A DNA stretch of 11,901 nucleotides from Candidatus Kerfeldbacteria bacterium (lineage in GTDB: Bacteria > Patescibacteriota > Patescibacteriia > Veblenbacterales > UBA10138), in the NCBI GenBank assembly GCA_016217875.1, contig JACRFN010000060.1:1-11901 (forward strand). Direction: 5' to 3'. Of the stretch, positions 6,822 through 11,901 are shown piece after piece. The position numbers were made by a program, and so were the translations under genes. Position 1 is the stretch's first letter, and every line of letters begins with the position of its first letter. The notes under the pieces were generated by a model. The model saw only the letters and a program-made list of their open reading frames with translations. It ran no database searches and was not told the DNA's origin.

Positions 6822-8090
6822 CTAAGACCTCTCTCTGGCCTCAATGGCCTGAGCCAGGCGCTCTGCGGCCACCACCAAGGCGGCGGTCCTAAGATTAACT
6901 TTTAGCTCTTGAGCGCGCTGCCAGACCTTGGCAAAAGCCTGGACCATAATGGGTTTGAGTTTTTGCAGCACTTCATTCTCGGTCCAGTAATACTGCTGCA
7001 AATTCTGCACCAACTCAAAATATGATACGGTCACTCCACCAGCGTTAGATAAGACGTCCGGCACGACTATCACTCCGCGTTTAGCCAATTTAACATCGGC
7101 CTCCGGCGTCACCGGACCGTTAGCCATTTCCAACACTACCCTGGCTTTCACTCGGCCAGCGTTGGTACCTGTAAGCTGATTCTCCAGAGCCGCTAGCACC
7201 AATACATCGGCTGGCGCTGCCAATATCTGCTTATTGCTCAGAGCCCGATAATTCTTACAGTCACACACCGAACCGACGCAATAACAGCCGGCGATCAGGC
7301 CTCGAGCCCTTTTTTGTTCCATGACGTGGGCCGGATCCATGCTTTGGCCGTTTGGGGCATAAATGCCGCCCTTGGAATCTGACAAACCAACTATTCTGTA
7401 CCCTGCCCCGTAAGCCAGTTTGGCAAAATGATAACCCACGTTGCCAAATCCTTGCACCACTACTCTGGTCTTTTTAGGATTGAGTTTTAACTTACGTGCC
7501 AGTTCAGCCAAAACATAAAGTCCGCCCTGGCCAGTGGCGGCCGAACGTCCAGCCGAGCCGCCGAGCGATAAGGGCTTACCCGTGACTACTCCAGGCACTG
7601 AGTGGCCGACGATTTGTGCATACTCATCCATTACCCAACCCATGACCTCGGGGTTGGTATTTACGTCCGGGGCCGGTATGTCTTTCTCAGGACCGATAAA
7701 CGGCGCCAGCTGCCGTGTCAGAGCGCGCGTCAAACGTTCCAGCTCGGCTGGAGAAAGAGTCTTGGGATCAACCGCAATACCGCCCTTGCTGCCACCCAAG
7801 GGTATACCCACCACGGCACATTTTATCATCATTAAAAAAGCCAAGGCCTTCACCTCATCTAAACTTGCTTGAGGGTGGAAACGTAAACCGCCCTTATAGG
7901 GGCCGCGAGCAGAGGAATACTGCACACGGTAACCGTCAAACATGCGGATTGTACCGCTATCCATGGTGACTGGAAAAGAAAACTGCAACACGCGCTCCGG
8001 GCGCTGTAAGCGCCCTAGGACATAAGGCGATAAACTAAGATACTGGGCAGCGCTTCTGAATTGACTCAGGGCATTAGAGAAAATAGACAT
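6822..8090 (-). CDS. gdhA: Glutamate dehydrogenase (Glu/Leu/Phe/Val dehydrogenase family)
   Basis: This enzyme reversibly deaminates glutamate to 2-oxoglutarate and ammonia using NAD(P). From the ATG at 8090 it has 422 residues, normal for the small hexameric class. In numbering that includes a possible GTG start at 8102, the substrate and catalytic lysines lie in GPYKGGLRFHP (Lys70), MMIKCA (Lys94) and LGGSKGG (Lys106), with catalytic Asp146 in PAPDVNT. The Rossmann loop is VQGFGNVG (216-223), and the acidic Asp242 after strand 2 is compatible with NAD+ use. NAGGVTVSYFE lies near the C-terminus. An oddity is a CxCxxxxCxC cluster (Cys273, 275, 280, 282) in the loop before the NQ.TG..A segment. 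The start lies just downstream of trxB, so the gene is very probably in the thioredoxin operon. Confidence 0.95.
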   Translation of the reverse strand: MSIFSNALSQFRSAAQYLSLSPYVLGRLQRPERVLQFSFPVTMDSGTIRMFDGYRVQYSSARGPYKGGLRFHPQASLDEVKALAFLMMIKCAVVGIPLGGSKGGIAVDPKTLSPAELERLTRALTRQLAPFIGPEKDIPAPDVNTNPEVMGWVMDEYAQIVGHSVPGVVTGKPLSLGGSAGRSAATGQGGLYVLAELARKLKLNPKKTRVVVQGFGNVGYHFAKLAYGAGYRIVGLSDSKGGIYAPNGQSMDPAHVMEQKRARGLIAGCYCVGSVCDCKNYRALSNKQILAAPADVLVLAALENQLTGTNAGRVKARVVLEMANGPVTPEADVKLAKRGVIVVPDVLSNAGGVTVSYFELVQNLQQYYWTENEVLQKLKPIMVQAFAKVWQRAQELKVNLRTAALVVAAERLAQAIEARERS

Positions 8091-8117
8091 AAAAATTGCC
8101 ACTTAACGCGTCCACGA

Positions 8118-9122
8118 CTAAGCAAGGGGCGTGGTTGGGTTGGGCTTTTGGGCCAGGCCCCAATCTATCTTCACCCCGCGGAAACCCTTAACCTTTTGCA
8201 GGTACTCGTAGGCTTTAAGTGCCGCCGTCGCACCCCAACCAGCCGAGATGACTATTTGTTTAAAGGAGATGATAGTAATGTCGCCGGCCGCAAAAATGCC
8301 GGGTTGCGAAGTTTCACCGTCAAAAGAAATCTTTATCTGCTTACGCTGATCTAATTCCACCAAGCCCTCAATCAATTTAGAGTTCACCACATAACCCACT
8401 TCCACAAACAGGCCTTCTACCTGAAGTTCGCGCGTCTTGGTCGCATCACCCACCTCGCGCACCACCAGGCTACGCAGGCGGCTATCGCCCCGTATCTCTT
8501 GCACTTCGCTGTTTAAAACAAGCTCTATGTTGGGTTGCTTAAGCTGCTCTACCAGCACGGCCTCGGCGTTAAATTGGTCACGGCGATGAATGAGATACAC
8601 CTTAGGGCAAATCTTAGATAAAAGTAACGCAGCGTCCACGCCCGAGTTGCCGCCGCCTACCACAGCCACTGGTTTACCCTTAAACAAGGGGGCATCGCAG
8701 GTAGCACAATACGAAACGCCCTTGCCCCCAAACTCCTGCTCTCCTGGCACATCTAGGTGCCGGTGCGTTAGGCCGTAGGCTAAAATAACAGAGTTGGTTA
8801 TATATTGCCCGGTGTTCGTAGACACGGTGAAAACCGGCGTGCCCCTATCGTCCAGCCTCTTAATAATACCAGTTACCTCAGCCAAAGCAAACTTGGCCCC
8901 AAACTGCTGGGCTTGCTGCTTGAACTCGTTCATGAGATTCGGACCAGTCACCAAGCCAACTCCGGGGTAATTTTCTATCTCATTGGTAGTGGCCGCCTGC
9001 CCGCCAATATCCTGCGTTACGAGCAAGGTCTTCATGGCACGGCGAGAAGAGTAGATGGCGGCGGTGAGCCCAGCCGCACCAGCGCCGACAATGATGGTGT
9101 CGTAAATTTTCTGATCGGACAT
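8118..9122 (-). CDS. trxB: Thioredoxin reductase (FAD-dependent, low molecular weight type)
   Basis: The 334-residue flavoprotein transfers electrons from a nicotinamide cofactor through FAD to thioredoxin. The FAD-binding loop is IIVGAGAAGLTAAIY (about 10-24). The redox disulfide is CATC (Cys139, Cys142). The nicotinamide-binding loop is VVGGGNSGVDAA (about 154-165). The second FAD motif, GIFAAGDI, ends at about residue 282. The cofactor-choice box reads HRRDQFNA: both arginines of the HRR are present, but the third arginine found in E. coli TrxB (HRRDGFRA) is Asn185. NADPH preference may therefore be weaker than usual. A C-terminal tail of about 25 residues, rich in Lys and Pro, extends past the normal end. 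The start lies 5 bp after the trxA stop, so the two partners are cotranscribed. Confidence 0.95.
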   Translation of the reverse strand: MSDQKIYDTIIVGAGAAGLTAAIYSSRRAMKTLLVTQDIGGQAATTNEIENYPGVGLVTGPNLMNEFKQQAQQFGAKFALAEVTGIIKRLDDRGTPVFTVSTNTGQYITNSVILAYGLTHRHLDVPGEQEFGGKGVSYCATCDAPLFKGKPVAVVGGGNSGVDAALLLSKICPKVYLIHRRDQFNAEAVLVEQLKQPNIELVLNSEVQEIRGDSRLRSLVVREVGDATKTRELQVEGLFVEVGYVVNSKLIEGLVELDQRKQIKISFDGETSQPGIFAAGDITIISFKQIVISAGWGATAALKAYEYLQKVKGFRGVKIDWGLAQKPNPTTPLA

Positions 9123-9127
9123 ACTAG

Positions 9128-9454
9128 TTAGGCAACGTGTTTATTCAGCGAGGCCTGCAGTTTATCTTTAGCCTGAACGCCAACGAATTGCTCAACGACC
9201 TTGCCAGCCCTGAAAACAAGGAGGGAGGGAATGCTTAAAATACCATACTGTTGGGCCGAAGCAGGATTCTCGTCCACATTGAGTTTAGCAACTTTAGCCT
9301 TACTTGAATCAAGCTCTCGGGCGAGCTCCTCAATAATTGGCCCCTGCAGGCGGCACGGCCCGCACCAAGGCGCCCAAAAATCAACTAACACCGGCACCGG
9401 GCTCTGTAGCACCTCGACTTCAAAAGTTTTATCAGTAAGTGTAATTTCCGACAT
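9128..9454 (-). CDS. trxA: Thioredoxin
   Basis: This small cytoplasmic disulfide reductase is the direct substrate of the adjacent TrxB. The 108-residue length and full fold are canonical. The active site is WCGPC (Trp30, Cys31, Cys34), preceded by VDFWAP with the buried Asp25. The cis-proline that faces the active site is Pro76 in SIPSLL; Ser replaces the more common Thr after it. Conserved VDENP follows strand 3, and the FVG turn lies near the C-terminus. The ATG at 9454 lies 36 bp after the regulator stop. An AAGG about 8 nt before it is a weak ribosome binding site. The order regulator-trxA-trxB suggests that expression answers to thiol or sulfur stress. Confidence 0.97.
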   Translation of the reverse strand: MSEITLTDKTFEVEVLQSPVPVLVDFWAPWCGPCRLQGPIIEELARELDSSKAKVAKLNVDENPASAQQYGILSIPSLLVFRAGKVVEQFVGVQAKDKLQASLNKHVA

Positions 9455-9490
9455 ACAAACCTTGTTTAAAAGAATTAAATAATTAATGAC

Positions 9491-9757
9491 TTAAGTTATT
9501 TTAAACAAATCGGACATAATTTTTTCAAGATTTTTAACTTGGTCACCACTGTTGCCAACAGACTTAATACACCCCTTAGCCTCGGCCTCAAGTAACATAG
9601 TACCAAGTTTTTGCAACGAGGCTCTGGCCGCCACAATCTGCTGCAATATGTCAGAGCAGTCCCGCTCTGTCTCAATCATACGCCTAATTCCAGCGACTTG
9701 CCCTTCAGTTCTACCTATCTGCTCCTTTATATCTTCAGGATTACAAGCATTAGCCAT
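9491..9757 (-). CDS. CsoR/CstR (DUF156) family metal- or persulfide-sensing repressor
   Basis: This is an all-helical repressor of the CsoR/RcnR/FrmR/CstR family; such proteins release operator DNA when their cysteines bind metal or are oxidised. From the ATG at 9757 it has 88 residues. The family core is GRTEGQVAGIRRMIE (15-29) and QQIVAARASLQKLG (39-52). The sensing cysteines Cys34 and Cys63 keep the exact 29-residue spacing of copper-binding CsoR. However, the histidine that ligates Cu(I), expected four residues before the second Cys, is Glu59. The copper site is thus C-E-C rather than C-H-C, while the Cys pair used by the persulfide sensor CstR is intact. An extra Cys5 lies near the N-terminus. 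The gene heads the trxA-trxB operon and lies behind a palindromic operator, so autoregulation is likely. Confidence 0.9.
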   Translation of the reverse strand: MANACNPEDIKEQIGRTEGQVAGIRRMIETERDCSDILQQIVAARASLQKLGTMLLEAEAKGCIKSVGNSGDQVKNLEKIMSDLFKIT

Positions 9758-9775
9758 AAAAACCAATATTAATAC

Positions 9776-9797
9776 TACTGGATACTAGTATACAGTA
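9776..9797. promoter_or_regulatory. 22-bp palindromic operator over the regulator promoter
   Basis: The sequence is TACTG, one base, ATACTAGTAT, one base, CAGTA. It is a perfect dyad except for a single mismatched pair. It covers the -10 box completely, as expected for a repressor that blocks RNA polymerase. The downstream gene encodes a CsoR/CstR-family repressor, the natural candidate to bind it. Confidence 0.7.
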
Positions 9798-9815
9798 CAT
9801 AAAATAATTAATCAA
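9787..9815 (-). promoter_or_regulatory. Promoter of the csoR-like/trxA/trxB operon
   Basis: On the minus strand TTGATT (9810-9815) is 17 bp from TATACT (9787-9792). Transcription should begin near 9780, about 23 nt before the ATG at 9757. It overlaps the palindromic operator. The surrounding 130 bp are very AT-rich and contain a TTTTGTTTAA (9848-9857) / TTAAACAAAA (9892-9901) inverted pair of unknown meaning. Confidence 0.8.
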
Positions 9816-9902
9816 GTTATTTATATAATACATTAAACGACACTAAATTTTGTTTAAAATGACCTACTTTTTGAACTTATATTATATTTTATTAAACAAA
9901 AA

Positions 9903-9918
9903 TGTTCCACGTGGAACA
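9903..9918. promoter_or_regulatory. parS chromosome-segregation site 1
   Basis: TGTTCCACGTGGAACA is a perfect 16-bp palindrome. It matches the bacterial parS consensus TGTTNCACGTGNAACA, the CTP-dependent ParB (Spo0J) loading site. On the minus strand it is extended to a longer stem followed by TTTTTGTTT, so it may also act as the transcription terminator of the tRNA-Ala gene 30 bp upstream. Confidence 0.92.
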
Positions 9919-9948
9919 TTTGCCCTAATTTGATAATAAAAACCACTT

Positions 9949-10025
9949 TGGTGGACCCGATCGGATTCGAACCGACGACCTTCTGCATGCCATGCAGACG
10001 CTCTAACCAGCTGAGCTACGGGCCC
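9949..10025 (-). tRNA. tRNA-Ala (anticodon GGC)
   Basis: The 77-nt cloverleaf includes an encoded CCA. The acceptor stem pairs GGGCCCG with CGGGTCC and contains the G3-U70 wobble that identifies alanine tRNA. The D arm is GCTC/GAGC, the anticodon stem is TCTGC/GCAGA with loop ATGGCAT, and the T arm carries TTCGAAT. Anticodon GGC reads GCC and GCU. The gene is flanked by two parS sites. Confidence 0.97.
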
Positions 10026-10062
10026 AATAAAATGATCTTTAGGCGGCTATCTAAGCTGAATT

Positions 10063-10090
10063 ATTATACCGCCCCAAAAACTTAAGTCAA
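10063..10090 (-). promoter_or_regulatory. Promoter of tRNA-Ala(GGC)
   Basis: On the minus strand TTGACT (10085-10090) and a perfect TATAAT (10063-10068) are separated by 16 bp. The predicted start lies near 10056, about 30 nt before the mature tRNA. It lies between the glycosyltransferase stop and the tRNA, so the tRNA is an independent unit. Confidence 0.8.
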
Positions 10091-10107
10091 TTCTTCAATA
10101 TTTAAAA

Positions 10108-10893
10108 CTACTTAAAATGTTCCACGTGGAACATTTGCCTTAAAACATCACCTATAAGCAACAAAGGAAACTCTACCACAGCTGTAAAAATACGCTTAAA
10201 CCTTAGTTTAGGACTTAATAATAAACGCCATAACCACTCCAATCCCATGGCCCGTAAAAACCCAGGTGCTCTAGACTCAACGCCTGCAAAATAATCAAAA
10301 CTTCCACCTACACCAATACCCACATGAACAGGCAACTTGGGAAGATAATAATCAAGCCATAGTTCTTGTTTGGGGTGGCCAAAAGCCACTAGTAAAATAT
10401 CAGGTTTTGTTTTTTCAATATTAGCCAGTAATTGATCATTGGCTACAGAATTTAAAGGGAATTTGGCATTTTTACTAAAAGTCGGTCCTGAATCTACACC
10501 AACAATATTAATTTTACCGTATAATAAGCTAAAATATTGTGTCGTTTTATCTAAAATACTCTTATTAGCAGAACCTGCTAAAAATAAGGTGTAGCTATAA
10601 TCAGGGGATTCTTTTATTAATCTCCTAACTAACTCCACACCAGTGACCCGGCCAGAAAAAATAGGCTGACCTGATAAACAAGAAGCCAATACGACGCCTG
10701 CTCCATCAGGCAACAAAAGACTGGCCTTCTTAAGAACCTTGGCATAGCTCGGGTGGTGATGGGCGTAGGTTAAAATTTCTGGGTTAGCTGTGACTACCAA
10801 GTGTTTTTGACCTGAGGCTATAAAACCGCGTAAACACTCCAGTGTTTGCGCTAAAGAAAGGCTAGCAATGGGTAGACCAAATATCCTAAACAT
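10108..10893 (-). CDS. WecG/TagA/CpsF family glycosyltransferase
   Basis: GT26-family enzymes transfer an amino sugar such as N-acetylmannosamine from UDP onto a lipid-linked intermediate at the inner face of the membrane, in wall-polymer or capsule synthesis. The 261-residue product from the ATG at 10893 has the family signatures: VVTANPEIL with Thr35, LLPDGAGVV with Asp63 (the proposed base), VAFGHPKQELW, and SFDYFAGVESRAPGFLRAMGLEWLWRL near the membrane-binding C-terminus in two adjoining stretches. A TTG at 10962 would add 23 residues that do not resemble the family, so it was not chosen. The last residues, MFHVEHFK, are encoded by the second parS site and are not part of the enzyme fold. 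The sugar and acceptor cannot be predicted; no other wall genes lie in the window. The GC content looks lower than in the trx-gdhA genes. Confidence 0.92.
   Translation of the reverse strand: MFRIFGLPIASLSLAQTLECLRGFIASGQKHLVVTANPEILTYAHHHPSYAKVLKKASLLLPDGAGVVLASCLSGQPIFSGRVTGVELVRRLIKESPDYSYTLFLAGSANKSILDKTTQYFSLLYGKINIVGVDSGPTFSKNAKFPLNSVANDQLLANIEKTKPDILLVAFGHPKQELWLDYYLPKLPVHVGIGVGGSFDYFAGVESRAPGFLRAMGLEWLWRLLLSPKLRFKRIFTAVVEFPLLLIGDVLRQMFHVEHFK
10118..10133. promoter_or_regulatory. parS chromosome-segregation site 2, inside the glycosyltransferase gene
   Basis: A second exact TGTTCCACGTGGAACA lies 215 bp from the first. It encodes FHVEH in the last codons of the glycosyltransferase. The identity with site 1 extends to 26 bp (9899-9924 and 10114-10139), including AAAA before and TTTGCC after the palindrome, in the same orientation. 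Confidence 0.92.
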
Positions 10894-11012
10894 AAACAAA
10901 GGATACCTTAGCAGTATGGCATGCTCAGGCCACAAACGTAACACCCTGCCTATAATCAACAAGCCGGCCCGATACCTAGGCTAGCTGATATACGTCCTAT
11001 TTTAGTATCTTA

Positions 11013-11086
11013 TGGTGGACCTAAGGAGAATCGAACTCCTGTCTCGGCAATGCGAATGCCGCGTTCTGCCACTGAACCATAGGCCC
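11013..11086 (-). tRNA. tRNA-Ala (anticodon CGC)
   Basis: The 74-nt cloverleaf includes an encoded CCA. The acceptor stem GGGCCTA/TAGGTCC again has G3-U70, the alanine identity pair. The D arm is GTTC/GAAC, the anticodon stem is CGGCA/TGCCG with loop TTCGCAT, and the T arm AGGAG/CTCCT encloses TTCGATT. Anticodon CGC reads GCG. It is transcribed toward the glycosyltransferase gene. Confidence 0.96.
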
Positions 11087-11103
11087 TTAGGGTTGGTGCG
11101 TTT

Positions 11104-11109
11104 ATTCTA
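11104..11109 (-). promoter_or_regulatory. Possible extended -10 promoter of tRNA-Ala(CGC)
   Basis: The minus strand reads TGG-TAGAAT, an extended -10 (TGN before the hexamer), 18 bp before the mature tRNA. There is no good -35 box. It lies close to where the GC-rich hairpin region begins. Confidence 0.4.
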
Positions 11110-11129
11110 CCAAATCCGAACCTATTTTG

Positions 11130-11280
11130 AGCGGAACTGACGGCGCGCGAAGCGCGCCAAACCGAACGCTCGGGCGGGCAAAAAGGAAGGGGGTTGGGGG
11201 GAAGGAATTTTTGCCCGCCCTCGCTTTCCGCCGCCGCCGAATTTCGTGCCAGTTGAAAGCTGGCGCGCCGCCTTTTGCAT
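11130..11280. repeat. GC-rich hairpin-dense intergenic island
   Basis: The stretch between the glycosylase stop and the tRNA promoter contains no credible gene. It holds three inverted repeats: GGCGCGC/GCGCGCC around GAA (11142-11158); a perfect 13-bp pair GGGCGGGCAAAAA (11172-11184) and TTTTTGCCCGCCC (11208-11220) around a 23-nt purine-rich loop; and a CCAG/CTGG stem around TTGAAAG near 11250-11266. The 23-nt loop and its surroundings are G-tract-rich on the plus strand (runs of 5 and 6 G). The composition is unlike the rest of the window. Function unknown: possibly a repeat element, a structured RNA, or strong terminators. Confidence 0.6.
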
Positions 11281-11308
11281 CTTTAATTTACCAGAAAACG
11301 GCAAAAAA

Positions 11309-11901
11309 TTAAAGTCGGATTTCCTTTTCTAACCACGGGATTTTTTCATTCTTTCGCTTCCAAAATAAATCTTCCCAAATGTAGTGAACGGCAAGCTGTT
11401 TGTATTTCCCAAATCTTTCAAAATGCTTCAGGATTTTTTTAACCGGCACAGGATTTTCCGGGTCGCGGTCAAAAAACAATTTTGAATAAATTTTCTGTTC
11501 CCACGGCGAAACATGATTGAAAAAATCCCAGTGGTGGAAGACATCAAAAAGTAGATAACAAACGGTTGCAGGCCCAACGCCGTAAAGTTTTAGCAATTCT
11601 GTCATTTGTGTTTCTCTGTCTTTGGCTCTCAATTCTTTTTCGCTAATCAATCCTTGCGAGAAATAATCATCAAGTTTTTTGATTGATTTTGCTCGATAGC
11701 CGACTTTCAAAGCCCGCAACTCATCCTCGCTTACTTTTTGAAGTTTTCCCGGACTCCAAAAACACCATAATTTTTTGCCGTCAAATTCAAGCGGTGTTCC
11801 ATAATTTTCTAAAAGTGTCCTAAGCATCTGAACTGATCGGCGGACTGAAGCATTTTGCAAAACTATTCCAATAATCAAATACTCATACAAACAACTTGAA
11901 T
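11309..11901 (-). CDS. HhH-GPD family DNA glycosylase-like protein (partial, 5' end outside window)
   Basis: The frame is open through the right edge, so the true start lies outside; a TTG at 11890 is only the first possible start inside. About 197 codons are visible. The segment EYLIIGIVLQNASVRRSVQ near the beginning resembles the first helices of base-excision glycosylases, which scan DNA and remove damaged bases. The helix-hairpin-helix is LLKLYGVGPATVCYLL (about residues 99-114 from the TTG). Where Nth, MutY and OGG1 carry the catalytic Asp, about 22 residues after the GVG, this protein has Asn125-His126 in FFNHVSPWEQK. It may use another residue or be altered in activity. The 3' half is rich in Lys, Phe and Trp. 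Its base composition is markedly more AT-rich than the neighbours, suggesting acquisition by transfer. The downstream island separates it from the tRNA. Confidence 0.75.
   Translation of the reverse strand, partial: SSCLYEYLIIGIVLQNASVRRSVQMLRTLLENYGTPLEFDGKKLWCFWSPGKLQKVSEDELRALKVGYRAKSIKKLDDYFSQGLISEKELRAKDRETQMTELLKLYGVGPATVCYLLFDVFHHWDFFNHVSPWEQKIYSKLFFDRDPENPVPVKKILKHFERFGKYKQLAVHYIWEDLFWKRKNEKIPWLEKEIRL

Noticed and set aside
7534..7969. Overlapping plus-strand open frames of 77-112 codons opposite gdhA
   Set aside because: They are antisense shadows of a fully convincing glutamate dehydrogenase; they have no family motifs and no promoter or ribosome binding site.
9767..9902. AT-rich 135 bp as a DNA unwinding element of oriC
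   Set aside because: Although next to parS, it contains no DnaA boxes; the AT richness is explained in part by the promoter and operator.
11122..11312. 60-61-codon frames on both strands across the GC-rich island
   Set aside because: Their translations are low-complexity products of the hairpin repeats; both strands are open because of composition, not coding.
1..11901. CRISPR arrays, insertion sequences, transposases or integrases
   Set aside because: I found no regularly spaced direct repeats and no coding sequence of these types anywhere in the window.

Overview
The window looks like a piece of a small, gene-dense bacterial chromosome, most likely from the Candidate Phyla Radiation (Patescibacteria, Parcubacteria-like). 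This assignment is inferred from three things: the compact NusA without C-terminal repeats, the mixture of short single-domain genes, and the general scarcity of Shine-Dalgarno sequences. Every protein gene and both tRNAs lie on the minus strand, so the window reads from high to low coordinates.

Right end (11901-11013): a partial, AT-rich HhH-GPD DNA glycosylase is followed by about 220 bp of unusual GC-rich, hairpin-dense sequence and a tRNA-Ala(CGC). Next comes a WecG/TagA/CpsF-type glycosyltransferase (10893-10108), whose last codons are a perfect parS chromosome-segregation site. A tRNA-Ala(GGC) with its own strong promoter follows, and then a second identical parS site at 9903-9918. The paired parS sites suggest that the locus is close to the chromosome origin.

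Middle (9815-5722): a CsoR/CstR-family thiol regulator sits behind a clean promoter whose -10 box lies inside a 22-bp palindrome. It is followed closely by trxA, trxB, gdhA, a CoA-binding-domain protein and rnhB, with gaps of 2 to 46 bp. This is probably one redox-controlled operon. TrxB passes electrons from a nicotinamide cofactor to TrxA; GdhA connects glutamate, 2-oxoglutarate and NAD(P)H; the regulator is predicted to sense copper or reactive sulfur.

Next (5707-3942): a small SAM methyltransferase has its start region inside a long-range inverted repeat. It is followed by a small membrane protein and a YraN (UPF0102) nuclease-fold protein.

Left end (3941-1): a secreted or membrane-anchored protein with two Ig-like modules precedes nusA. 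nusA has a near-consensus promoter and a leader hairpin followed by a U-tract. It is followed directly by a K+-independent-type membrane H+-pyrophosphatase that runs off the window.
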